DNA of 39,472 bases. Origin: Clostridium sp. D53t1_180928_C8 (GTDB taxonomy: Bacteria; Bacillota; Clostridia; Clostridiales; Clostridiaceae). Positions 27,953-36,380 of this stretch are shown in pieces. Each line of letters opens with the position of its first letter. Position 1 is the first letter of the stretch. The notes below the pieces were generated by a model that searched no databases, was not told the origin of the DNA, and saw nothing but the letters and a program-made list of their open reading frames with translations. The stretch is taken from assembly GCF_015667795.1 (NCBI RefSeq), contig NZ_JADPEL010000030.1, positions 1 to 39,472 on the forward strand, in the 5' to 3' direction. A program made the translations under genes and the position numbers.

Positions 27953-28087
27953 CTAAAATTGATTATATACAAATGGTATTTCTTTTACAGACTGTAAAAT
28001 TAAAAGTAGATAAGCACTAATTAATATTAGTGATAAATAAATTATCTTAATAATCTCCTTACTTTTCTTATTATCATTTTTTTTCAT
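27953..28087 (-). CDS. dltX: DltX, small membrane protein of the dlt operon
   Basis: This 44-residue protein reads MKKNDNKKSKEIIKIIYLSL at its start. One transmembrane helix (about 14-31) follows, and the C-terminus is PFVYNQF. The aromatic YNxF ending is the hallmark of DltX, the small subunit thought to accept or relay D-alanine in the DltB/DltD complex. The ATG at 28087 has AGGAGAAG upstream, and the stop is 13 nt before dltD. It is too short for many gene callers and is easily missed. Confidence 0.87.
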   Translation of the reverse strand: MKKNDNKKSKEIIKIIYLSLILISAYLLLILQSVKEIPFVYNQF

Positions 28088-28143
28088 AACTTCTCCTATA
28101 TATAAGCTCTAAAGCTTAACCAAGACCAAATATTTCCTTAGTA

Positions 28144-28193
28144 ATTATAGACTTCTCTATATAACTTTTTCATTACTTTTTTATTACTTTTTT
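28144..28193 (-). promoter_or_regulatory. dlt promoter with three 11-bp phased repeats
   Basis: A perfect TATAAT -10 (28149-28144) has only a weak TGAAAA at the -35 position. Overlapping and upstream of that position are three copies of AAAAAGTWAT with an exact 11-bp period, starting on the plus strand at 28161, 28172 and 28183. Such helically phased direct repeats over a poor -35 are typical for activation by an OmpR-family response regulator; this is an inference. Confidence 0.6.
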
Positions 28194-28221
28194 CTTAATA
28201 TTTTCTACTTATATTAGTTTT

Positions 28222-28273
28222 TTTTATAAAAAAAGAAAAGAATATTAGCTACTAAAACTAATTATCCTTTTCT
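28222..28273 (-). terminator. Terminator of thrS
   Basis: AGAAAAGGATAATTAG pairs with CTAATATTCTTTTCT, followed by a run of Ts. It lies just after the thrS stop and before the dlt promoter. Confidence 0.85.
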
Positions 28274-28287
28274 TAATAAATAAGTTT

Positions 28288-30198
28288 CTATTTTTTATTC
28301 TTTATTTCATCATTTAGTCTCTCAATAAAGCTATTTAAATCACTAGAACCTTCTTCTCCATTATCTCTGCTTCTTACTGAAATAGTTTTATTTACTTCCT
28401 CTTTTTCTCCAATAACAATCATATAAGGAACTCTCTCATTTCTAGCTTCTCTTATCTTATATCCTATCTTTTCAGTACGTAAATCTATTTCCACTCTTAT
28501 CCCAGTAGCCTCAAGCTTTTCTTTAACTTTATTAGAGTAATTAATAAATTTATCTGAAATAGGAAGAATTTTAACTTGAACTGGTGCAAGCCATGTTGGG
28601 AACTTTCCAGCAAAATGCTCTATTAATATACCAATAAATCTCTCAATACTTCCAAATATAACCCTATGAATTACTATAGGTCTATGCTTTTCACCATCAC
28701 TTCCAATATAGTCTAACTCAAATCTTTGTGGTAATTGGAAATCTAATTGAATAGTTCCACATTGCCATGTTCTACCTAAACTATCCTCTAAATGAAAATC
28801 AATCTTTGGACCATAGAAAGCTCCATCTCCCTCATTAATCTTATAAGGTAATTTCATTTCATCTAAAGCCGCTCTTAATGAATCTTCTGCCATATTCCAC
28901 TCTTCATTACTACCCATTGAATCTTCTGGCCTTGTAGAAAGTTCAACACTGTATTTAAAACCGAACTTTGAATAAACCTCATCAATTAGAGATACAACAC
29001 CTTTAATTTCTGATTTAATTTGATCTGGAAGCATAAATATATGGGCATCATCTTGAGTAAAAGCTCTTACTCTCATAAGACCATGTAATGCTCCTGAAAG
29101 CTCATGTCTATGAACTCTTCCTAGCTCCCCAACTCTCATGGGAAAATCTCTATATGAATGTGTTTCATTTTTGTAAATTAACATTCCTCCTGGACAATTC
29201 ATAGGCTTTAATGCAAATTCTTCATCATCAATCATTGAAGTATACATATTTTCCTTATAATGATCCCAGTGCCCTGAAGTTTCCCATAATTTTTTATTTA
29301 ACATTATTGGTGTTTCAACTTCTACATATCCAGCCTTTTGATGTAATTCTCTCCAATAATTAATTAAATTATTTTTAAGAACCACTCCTTTAGGTAGGAA
29401 AAATGGGAATCCTGGTCCATCTTCAACAAAAGTAAATAACTTTAATTCTTTTCCTAACTTTCTATGATCTCTTTTTTTAGCTTCTTCTATATTATCTAAA
29501 TAAGCTTTTAAAATATCTTTATTAGCAAATGCTACTCCATAAACTCTTTGAAGCATTTTATTTTTTTCATTACCTCTCCAATAAGCACCTGCAACACTAG
29601 TTAATTTAAAATCTTTTATTCCTTTAGTAGATAAAAGATGTGGTCCTCTACAAAGGTCTATAAAATCACTTTGTTTATATAGAGAAATTGTTTCACCTTC
29701 AGGTAGTTCTCTTATAAGTTCTATCTTATAAGGCTCAACTCTACCCTCCATTAACTTCAAAGCCTCTTCTCTACTTACTTCCATTCTTTCTAGAAAAATA
29801 TCTTCTTTAATAATCTTATTCATTTCTTCTTCTATTTTAACTAAATCTTCGTTATTTAAAGGATTTTCTATATCAAAATCATAATAAAATCCATTTTCTA
29901 CTGTTGGTCCTATAGCTAGTTTTACATCCTTATATAATCTTTTTACCGCTTGAGCCATTACATGTGAGGTAGTATGTCTCATAACCTCAATTCCAGCTTC
30001 ATCATCATAAGTTATTATATTTACCTCATCATTATCTTTTAGCTTATAATCTAAATCAACTAAGGTTCCATTTACTTCACCTACTACTGCAGATTTAGCT
30101 AACTTTTTGCTAATTAATTTAGCTAAATCTAAAACAGTTGAATTTTCATCAACTCCTCTTATAGATCCATCTTTTAATTTTACGTTAATCATATTCAT
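28288..30198 (-). CDS. thrS: Threonyl-tRNA synthetase
   Basis: This 636-residue enzyme charges tRNA-Thr. The N-terminal TGS domain is at about 1-62. The editing domain has HTTSHVMAQAVKRLY and the second zinc-type site LCRGPH. The class II catalytic core includes MNCPGGMLIYKN and GRVHRHELSGALHGLMRVR, and the C-terminal anticodon-binding domain includes VPYMIVIGEKE. The length is normal. The ATG at 30198 has AAGGAGG 5 nt upstream. It is controlled by a T-box leader that senses uncharged tRNA-Thr. Confidence 0.97.
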   Translation of the reverse strand: MNMINVKLKDGSIRGVDENSTVLDLAKLISKKLAKSAVVGEVNGTLVDLDYKLKDNDEVNIITYDDEAGIEVMRHTTSHVMAQAVKRLYKDVKLAIGPTVENGFYYDFDIENPLNNEDLVKIEEEMNKIIKEDIFLERMEVSREEALKLMEGRVEPYKIELIRELPEGETISLYKQSDFIDLCRGPHLLSTKGIKDFKLTSVAGAYWRGNEKNKMLQRVYGVAFANKDILKAYLDNIEEAKKRDHRKLGKELKLFTFVEDGPGFPFFLPKGVVLKNNLINYWRELHQKAGYVEVETPIMLNKKLWETSGHWDHYKENMYTSMIDDEEFALKPMNCPGGMLIYKNETHSYRDFPMRVGELGRVHRHELSGALHGLMRVRAFTQDDAHIFMLPDQIKSEIKGVVSLIDEVYSKFGFKYSVELSTRPEDSMGSNEEWNMAEDSLRAALDEMKLPYKINEGDGAFYGPKIDFHLEDSLGRTWQCGTIQLDFQLPQRFELDYIGSDGEKHRPIVIHRVIFGSIERFIGILIEHFAGKFPTWLAPVQVKILPISDKFINYSNKVKEKLEATGIRVEIDLRTEKIGYKIREARNERVPYMIVIGEKEEVNKTISVRSRDNGEEGSSDLNSFIERLNDEIKNKK

Positions 30199-30251
30199 TC
30201 TACCTCCTTAAGTGAGATTCCAAACTTAAATTTGGTTAATCATATTTTTGA

Positions 30252-30490
30252 TAAAAAAAAACATCCATCCCTAATATTGGGACGAATGTAATATCCGTGG
30301 TTCCACCCAAATTGAATTAAAGTAATTCAATTCATCTCAAAAAGTATTATCGGTCTTCACCGATGGCATTTCTCACTCTGTGATACTAAACCATAACTCC
30401 AGGGGTAGTTTTCTTATAGTCATATTTTAAAAGTACTTTCAGCCTCCGATACTTTCTCTCTTTAAATTGTAGTCTATAATACTCTTCCCT
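30252..30490 (-). promoter_or_regulatory. T-box riboswitch with terminator, thrS leader
   Basis: The T-box sequence GGGTGGAACCACGG is at 30308-30295. The terminator ACATTCGTCCC/GGGATGGATGT (30289-30261) is followed by nine Ts. Upstream stem I and further stems fill the leader. AACTACCCC near 30410-30402 offers Thr codons (ACT, ACC) for the specifier loop; which one is used was not resolved. Uncharged tRNA-Thr should stabilise the antiterminator. Confidence 0.94.
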
Positions 30491-30506
30491 ATCAACATTT
30501 ATAAAT

Positions 30507-30534
30507 ATTATACTCAATTACTATTATATTCAAA
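30507..30534 (-). promoter_or_regulatory. Promoter of thrS
   Basis: TTTGAA (30534-30529) and TATAAT (30512-30507) are 16 bp apart, just upstream of the T-box leader. Confidence 0.6.
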
Positions 30535-30605
30535 TTTTATTAAATTAATACTATCACTTTTACATTTATTTGTAAACATATTTTCTGTGTTGATTAGCTG
30601 TCCAC

Positions 30606-31721
30606 TTATTTTTCTCCATAATTCTTATAATACATAATCTTCAAATTTATACTTGGATATCTTTCAGCAAATTGGCTAATTACATAATAACAGCTAGGAC
30701 ATGGTTCCCATTTACTATATAAGATAATACTACCTTTATCACTTAACTGTTTTTCTTGTATAAGCTTATGTATTTCTTCAAAAATCTTTTTTTCACTATC
30801 ATTAACTCTATTATATCCAATTCCTAATTTTCCAAGTTTATTAACTTTACAACTTTTAAAATATTCTTTACCTAATGGTATTAATGTACAGCTATTTTCA
30901 ATATCATTCTTACCACTAACAGCTCTAAATTCTTTATTATTAAATACTGCAATAGCCATGTTTACTGAATCCTGAATTGCAATACTTTGATTAATTTTAA
31001 ATACCCCATTCCCTTCTTCTATAATATAATTATCCAAGTTTTTAATAAGTCTTTTCATCCTAGGAATATAACTTTTTATATGTTGATGATACTCGATTGA
31101 TCCCTTTTCTGATTTTACATAATCAAATGTAATATTTTTTGGTAACTCAATAAATAAAGTTTTAGTTTGATTATTTTCATCATATTCCTCTCTTATATTC
31201 TCGTTGTTATAAATAATCATTTTTTTTAATAATTCTATATCTTTTGCATATACATAATCTCTATTTATCTCTTCTTCTAATAATTTTAATTTTAATTTTC
31301 CTTCTTCATTAATTCTAGTTGATATAGAATTTTTCATATCCTCTACTATTTTTAAAATATGCTCAACATCATCTTGAGTACTAGGAATTCTTTCATATTC
31401 AACTCTATCTATATGTAGCACTTTTATCTTATTTATCTTTTCACATAAACTTTTATGTTCATTTTCAAAAATTATAATATTATTTATATAATTTATTAAA
31501 TCATAAACATCATCTACTTTATAACTAATTACTCCTTCATTAAGACTTTTATATAATTTAATAAATACCTCTTCACTTACATTAAAAATATTTATAAATT
31601 GATGTTTTAAAAAATCATAATTCACTAATTCTACATTATATCCTTGTATCTTTAACAATTTTTTCAAGTCACCTATATTACTAATTTTTATTCTTTCATT
31701 TTTTCTTTTTTTTATCTGCAT
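30606..31721 (-). CDS. Orphan protein with C-terminal toxin-type deaminase domain
   Basis: This 371-residue cytoplasmic-looking protein has a charged, mostly helical region of unknown type at 1-240. A C-terminal zinc-dependent deaminase-like domain covers about 245-371. Visible zinc-site motifs are D308-S-E310 (Asp where many deaminases have His) and PCPSC with C341 and C344, followed by a QF..RYPSINLKIMYY strand. This pattern resembles the BURPS668_1122-like deaminases of polymorphic toxins. There is no signal peptide, LXG or WXG trunk, and no adjacent immunity-like gene. The ATG at 31721 has AAGAGG upstream and TATAAT about 55 bp before it. It is a lone gene between thrS and a metallophosphoesterase. 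It may be a nucleic-acid or nucleotide deaminase; the substrate is unknown. Confidence 0.65.
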   Translation of the reverse strand: MQIKKRKNERIKISNIGDLKKLLKIQGYNVELVNYDFLKHQFINIFNVSEEVFIKLYKSLNEGVISYKVDDVYDLINYINNIIIFENEHKSLCEKINKIKVLHIDRVEYERIPSTQDDVEHILKIVEDMKNSISTRINEEGKLKLKLLEEEINRDYVYAKDIELLKKMIIYNNENIREEYDENNQTKTLFIELPKNITFDYVKSEKGSIEYHQHIKSYIPRMKRLIKNLDNYIIEEGNGVFKINQSIAIQDSVNMAIAVFNNKEFRAVSGKNDIENSCTLIPLGKEYFKSCKVNKLGKLGIGYNRVNDSEKKIFEEIHKLIQEKQLSDKGSIILYSKWEPCPSCYYVISQFAERYPSINLKIMYYKNYGEK

Positions 31722-31825
31722 ATTTACCTCTTATTGGGAGTTACTATTATTAATACTTCTAATATTATAATCTAATAAACTATTATTTAACACTATTAAC
31801 ATTTTACATTATCCGCTTAAAGAAA

Positions 31826-31858
31826 AAATCTAGTAAAAATTAAATTCTTACTAGATTT
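31826..31858 (-). terminator. Terminator of the metallophosphoesterase operon
   Basis: AAATCTAGTAA pairs with TTACTAGATTT, followed in the mRNA by TTTCTTT. It lies about 20 nt after the stop at 31880. Confidence 0.82.
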
Positions 31859-31879
31859 ATCTTTTTTATTATTAGTAAA

Positions 31880-33322
31880 TTATATAACTACAAAAGGCCC
31901 TGTAAAGCTCTCTTCTATTTCACCTTTATCAGCTAAATACTTTTTCATTGCATCAATCGCTGTTATTTCTAATTCTTGACGGTTCTCTCCTAAATATTTA
32001 GGAACTGCTTGCTTTGTTATATAACTTACTTTATATGTTTTATCCTTATCATACTCTTCACCATCAATAAACAGCTTTTGAATTCTGTATTCCTTAGGAT
32101 TTTCTATCATAATATAGGCTTTTATCCCAATAGCCCTTTGCATAAATCCTCCAGTTTGGCCAAATGGATTTGTATTGTATGTTTTATTTATCTTTAAGTT
32201 TAATAATTCTAATATTTCATAACCCTTCATATCAACATTAATAATCTTAGGATTCATAGGTACCATATTATATAAATCTTTTACTGTTATTTCCCCTGGT
32301 ACAATAGGTGTTCCATATCTCCACCCATGAGAAAAGCATACTTTATTACCTGTTACATGTGATATTGAATGAAGTAAAAAGTTATCCATTGTAGATTCTA
32401 ATGATAAATCTCTACATAATAATGTTTTGGTTTTACCTACAACTACATCAAGCTCTTCATTATATGGCTCATAAGCTTCTTCAACCAACTGCTTAATTTT
32501 ACTATCTTCCTTTATAGAAGATTCTACAGTTATTAATTTATGTTTATAATCTACTACTTTTCCATTAACAATATCTAAATCTAGTCTAGTAATAAATGAA
32601 CCATGACATCCTGATTGAATTAATATTGAACCCCCAACTTTTATTGGGTAATTTAATCTATTATGTGTATGTCCACTTACACATACATCTACTCCACTTA
32701 CTGTTTTTAGTATTTCATAATCTGTTGGCATTCCTAAGTGAGATAAAAGTATTATAAAATCTACTTTTTCTTTATTTTTTAACTCTGATACTATCTTAGG
32801 AATTTCTTCATACTCTGGAGACATATAAATCCCTTGGCTAAACTTTGGTGGGAATCCTTGTACTACATGTTCACAAGCCATTCCCATTATTCCAATTCTC
32901 ATTCCATCTATTTCTTTAATTATATATGGATCAAATAATCTCTTTTTCTTATCATAAATATATGTATTAGCTGAAATCACAGGATAATTTAATCTATTAG
33001 ATAACTCCCTTAAATGTGAAGGAGTATACGCAAAATCCCAATGTGCAGTTGCAGCATCTATTCCCATTGCATTCATTATAGGTAAGATTGCATTTCCCTG
33101 TGTTTGTGTAGTAATAAACGTTCCATGAAAGGTATCTCCACAATCTAAAAGTAATGTATTTGGATTTTCAGACCTTATTTCGTCTACAAGAGTCTTAATT
33201 CTTGAATATCCTCCTGCTTCTCTGACTTCAAGACCATCATTTTCAAAAAACACTTCATTATGTGATTCTACATGTCCATGAACATCATTAATTTGAATAA
33301 TAGTTAATTTTTTCATTTCCAT
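31880..33322 (-). CDS. SoxB-like metallophosphoesterase (5'-nucleotidase superfamily)
   Basis: This 480-residue protein has an N-terminal dimetal phosphoesterase domain and a C-terminal 5'-nucleotidase-type domain (from about 300). Metal-binding motifs are INDVHGH (10-16), LLDCGDTFHG, LSHLG and SGHTHN. In place of the usual GNHEFD block it has AHWDF around residue 94, which resembles the GHWEF block of SoxB thiosulfohydrolases. No signal peptide is present, unlike exported 5'-nucleotidases and SoxB. The ATG at 33322 is chosen over TTG 33325 and ATG 33316 because AGGAG lies 9 nt before it. It is 13 nt downstream of a DsrE-like gene. The substrate is uncertain: nucleotides or a sulfur-linked compound. 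Confidence 0.82.
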   Translation of the reverse strand: MEMKKLTIIQINDVHGHVESHNEVFFENDGLEVREAGGYSRIKTLVDEIRSENPNTLLLDCGDTFHGTFITTQTQGNAILPIMNAMGIDAATAHWDFAYTPSHLRELSNRLNYPVISANTYIYDKKKRLFDPYIIKEIDGMRIGIMGMACEHVVQGFPPKFSQGIYMSPEYEEIPKIVSELKNKEKVDFIILLSHLGMPTDYEILKTVSGVDVCVSGHTHNRLNYPIKVGGSILIQSGCHGSFITRLDLDIVNGKVVDYKHKLITVESSIKEDSKIKQLVEEAYEPYNEELDVVVGKTKTLLCRDLSLESTMDNFLLHSISHVTGNKVCFSHGWRYGTPIVPGEITVKDLYNMVPMNPKIINVDMKGYEILELLNLKINKTYNTNPFGQTGGFMQRAIGIKAYIMIENPKEYRIQKLFIDGEEYDKDKTYKVSYITKQAVPKYLGENRQELEITAIDAMKKYLADKGEIEESFTGPFVVI

Positions 33323-33335
33323 CAATCATATCTCC

Positions 33336-33686
33336 TCAAGGTTTAATATAAGCAAATCCTTCTAACTGCTTTTTAGTTAATTCTATAACTCCAGCAGGAA
33401 CTATGGTAACAAAAGAAATTAACTTTTCATCTTCTATAGCAAATTTTTTTAATGCATTTTTGCAAGCTGCAAATACAACCTGTTCTGTAGAAAGTTCTTG
33501 AAATTCTAAATATAACTTAGAATTAATTGCTACTTGTTCTTGTAATGCTATTACTGCATCTGCATTAACTAAAACCTCTATAGTAAATTTTTCTCCTAAT
33601 TCATTTCCGGTCTTAATCATATTCTTTACATTTTCTAAAACCATTTTCCACTTACTATTATTATCAATATGATATATAACTTTCAT
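33336..33686 (-). CDS. DsrE/DsrF-like family protein
   Basis: This 116-residue protein has the alternating strand and helix pattern of the DsrE fold. It contains VFAACKNALKKFAI with a conserved cysteine (about C94), then FVTIVPAGVIELTKKQLEGFAYIKP, which matches COG1416-type DsrE-like proteins. Family members bind or relay sulfur or act as small oligomeric subunits. The ATG at 33686 has AAAGGAG upstream. Its stop is followed at once by the ribosome-binding site of the SoxB-like gene, so the two form an operon. Confidence 0.83.
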   Translation of the reverse strand: MKVIYHIDNNSKWKMVLENVKNMIKTGNELGEKFTIEVLVNADAVIALQEQVAINSKLYLEFQELSTEQVVFAACKNALKKFAIEDEKLISFVTIVPAGVIELTKKQLEGFAYIKP

Positions 33687-33766
33687 TTTTTAACTCCTTT
33701 AACTTTCAATTTCTATTAGTTTATGTAGATTTCTAAAAAAAAATCATTATTTCTATAAATAATAAT

Positions 33767-33799
33767 AAAAAAAAGGCTAGTATAATTTATACTAACCTT
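33767..33799 (-). terminator. Terminator of glgB
   Basis: AAGGTTAGTATA pairs with TATACTAGCCTT with one G-U, around a 3-nt AAT loop. Eight Ts follow in the mRNA. Confidence 0.9.
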
Positions 33800-33809
33800 A
33801 AATATCCAT

Positions 33810-35639
33810 TTATCTAACTATATAATATGCAGCTGAAAATGGCTTCATATCTATTGATATAAACTTTTCACTAACAGAATTCTCTATAGACTGTTTTCTT
33901 GCATACTTATCATTAATTTTCTTATTTACAACTCTAAAATCACTTATTCCATCTCCTCCATATTGGCACATGTTACTATCTAGCATTAAGCCAATATCCT
34001 CATTGGAATTTATCTTAAATCTATAATCTCTTTGTTCTTCATTTGAAAAATTAAATACTGCTATTATTTTTTTATTATCACTAATTCTTTCAAATGAATA
34101 TATACATCTTTCCTCTTGATTACAATCTATCCACTTAAATCCATCAGTACTATAATCATATTTGTATAAACAAGAATCTTGAAGATAAATATGATTTAAA
34201 TCTCTAATAAATTTATGGAACTTATTATGAATATCATATTCTAAAATTTCCCAATCTTGTTCTCTTTTCTCATCCCACTCTCTAAATTGTGCTATTTCAT
34301 TTCCCATAAAATTAAGCTTTTTTCCTGGATGAGCATACATATACATATATAACGCCCTAGCTTGTTTAAATTTTTCTTCATAATCCCCGTTCATTTTTTG
34401 AATTATTGTACCTTTTCCATGTACTACTTCATCATGTGATAATGGCATTAAAAAATGTTCACTATAAAAATACATCATTGAAAATGTTAGCTTATGATAA
34501 TCTCTTTTCCTATCATATGGATGGATTTTAAAATACTCTAAAGTATCATTCATCCATCCCATATCCCACTTATAATCAAATCCTAAACCACCATTTTCTA
34601 CTGGTTCTGTAACCTTTGGGTATGCAGTGGAATCTTCTGCTGCCAGAATTGCTGTAGGATGTAAATTTTTTAATCCTTTATTCATTTCCTTAATAAACTC
34701 TATAGCAGCTTTATTTTCTCCTCTATCAGAGTTTCCTTGCCAATAAATAATATTACTTAATGCATCTACCCTTAGTCCATCAAAGTGATATTTCTCAAGC
34801 CAATAATTTGCTGCTGATTGTAAAAAACTTCTTACTTCACCTCTTGAATGAATAAAGTTTTTACTTCCCCACTGACTCATGGCAATATCTTTATATGGAT
34901 ATTCATATAATGCTGTTCCATCATAATTAGCTAATGCAAATTCATCAATAGCAAAATGAACTGGTACAAAATCCATTATTACACCAATATTATTTTCATG
35001 ACATTTATCTATAAAATACATAAGCTCTGTAGCCGTTCCATATCTTGAAGTTGGGCTAAAAAAACCTGTATTTTGATATCCCCATGATTCATCGCAGGGG
35101 TGCTCACTTAATGGCATTATTTCAATATAATTATATCCATACTCTTTAACATATGGAATTAATAACTCCTCTAACTCCTTATATGTATACCAAGTATTAT
35201 CATTCTTTTTTTTCCATGATCCTAAATGTACCTCATAGATATTTAAAGGTTTATCTTTGCAGTCACTTCTCTCTTTCATCCATTTAGAATCATTAAATGT
35301 ATATTCTTTTAAATCTCTTATAATAGATGCTGTATTAGGTCTTAACTCCATTCCAAATCCATATGGATCACAATGATCTATATGACTACCATCTTCGCTA
35401 TAAATTTTATACTTATATAACATTCCTGCCTTTGCATTTTCTATACTGCGTTCAAAGAAATTCCCATCCTCACTTCTTATCATTTCAGTTCCATTCCAAT
35501 CATTAAATTCACCAATTAACTCTATTTTTTTAGCATTTGGAGCAAATGTTCTAAAAGTAACTTCATTTTCCTTTACATGGGCACCTAAATATTTATATGC
35601 ATCAAAAATCTTACCCGAATAAAACCCCTTAATATCCAT
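33810..35639 (-). CDS. glgB: 1,4-alpha-glucan branching enzyme (GH13)
   Basis: This 609-residue enzyme makes alpha-1,6 branches in glycogen-like glucans. A CBM48 domain (about 15-105, GEFNDWNG) precedes the GH13 barrel. The catalytic residues are D292 in GLRVDALSN, E335 in LAAEDS and D403 in LSHDEV. The C-terminal beta domain ends SIDMKPFSAAYYIVR. It is slightly short for the family because the extra N-terminal domain of some enzymes is missing. The ATG at 35639 has GGGGAG upstream. It stands alone here with its own terminator, without glgC, glgA or glgP in the window. Confidence 0.94.
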   Translation of the reverse strand: MDIKGFYSGKIFDAYKYLGAHVKENEVTFRTFAPNAKKIELIGEFNDWNGTEMIRSEDGNFFERSIENAKAGMLYKYKIYSEDGSHIDHCDPYGFGMELRPNTASIIRDLKEYTFNDSKWMKERSDCKDKPLNIYEVHLGSWKKKNDNTWYTYKELEELLIPYVKEYGYNYIEIMPLSEHPCDESWGYQNTGFFSPTSRYGTATELMYFIDKCHENNIGVIMDFVPVHFAIDEFALANYDGTALYEYPYKDIAMSQWGSKNFIHSRGEVRSFLQSAANYWLEKYHFDGLRVDALSNIIYWQGNSDRGENKAAIEFIKEMNKGLKNLHPTAILAAEDSTAYPKVTEPVENGGLGFDYKWDMGWMNDTLEYFKIHPYDRKRDYHKLTFSMMYFYSEHFLMPLSHDEVVHGKGTIIQKMNGDYEEKFKQARALYMYMYAHPGKKLNFMGNEIAQFREWDEKREQDWEILEYDIHNKFHKFIRDLNHIYLQDSCLYKYDYSTDGFKWIDCNQEERCIYSFERISDNKKIIAVFNFSNEEQRDYRFKINSNEDIGLMLDSNMCQYGGDGISDFRVVNKKINDKYARKQSIENSVSEKFISIDMKPFSAAYYIVR

Positions 35640-35769
35640 ACTGCTCTCCCCTTTAATAATAATATAGTAATTTCATTACCAAAATACATTTTACATTATT
35701 TGTAACTTAAAAACTATAATAAGTTTTTATATTTTTTAATTATAACAAAAAAATTACAATTAAAAATAA

Positions 35770-35813
35770 AATATTGGTTAATATAAAATTGTAATTTCAT
35801 ATCAACCAATATT
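35770..35813 (-). terminator. Terminator of the degV-DUF1836 operon
   Basis: AATATTGGTTGATATGAAAT pairs imperfectly with ATTTTATATTAACCAATATT around ACA, and a TTATTTTTAA tract follows. The rest of the gap to glgB is AT-rich, with no other clear signal. Confidence 0.8.
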
Positions 35814-35847
35814 AAAAATCTATATTCACTTTTATTATTATTAATTC

Positions 35848-36363
35848 TTAAGTTTGCACAATTAAATTATTTTCTTTTTTCTCTTTTAATTTACTTTTAA
35901 CAAATATCTTATTTGCAACAGCCATCACTGTTGACCTTAATATTTCACTTTCAACTGTATTGGTTCCTGTAGATCTAGAATATGAAAAATCCCTTGTAGA
36001 GAATACAGCATTTATAGCTTCTTCTACTTCCGAACAGAAATAATCATAAGCTACTTCTATTGGACAACTTTCAATTTGAATATTAATAAGCTCGCATATT
36101 TCATGTAAAGAAAATACTTGCTTTAATAAACAAACAACTATTAAATATGCCAAATGTTTCTCATTATACTTTTTATCCTTTGGCGGTGAAACAACCCTTT
36201 GCTTAACATAATTATTAAGCATTGTTGGTGTTAATATTTTTTCTTCATTATCTATATTAATTTCTTTAACCAAATTTTCTAAATAAGTAATTACCTGATC
36301 TTTATAAAGCGGAACCCTTGGCAATTCATTAAATCTTGGTATATGAAATTCCAAACTTTCCAT
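35848..36363 (-). CDS. DUF1836 family protein
   Basis: This 171-residue soluble protein matches the DUF1836 family, with FHIPRFNELPRVPLYKDQVITYLE at the start and the LTPTMLNNYVKQRVVSPPKDKKYNEKHLAYLIVVCLLKQVFSLHEI block. That block looks like a MerR/winged-helix-type DNA-binding fold, so a regulatory role is possible but unproven. The ATG at 36363 has AGGAGG upstream. It lies 17 nt after the DegV gene in the same operon. Confidence 0.85.
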   Translation of the reverse strand: MESLEFHIPRFNELPRVPLYKDQVITYLENLVKEINIDNEEKILTPTMLNNYVKQRVVSPPKDKKYNEKHLAYLIVVCLLKQVFSLHEICELINIQIESCPIEVAYDYFCSEVEEAINAVFSTRDFSYSRSTGTNTVESEILRSTVMAVANKIFVKSKLKEKKENNLIVQT

Positions 36364-36380
36364 TACTTCCTCCTAATATT

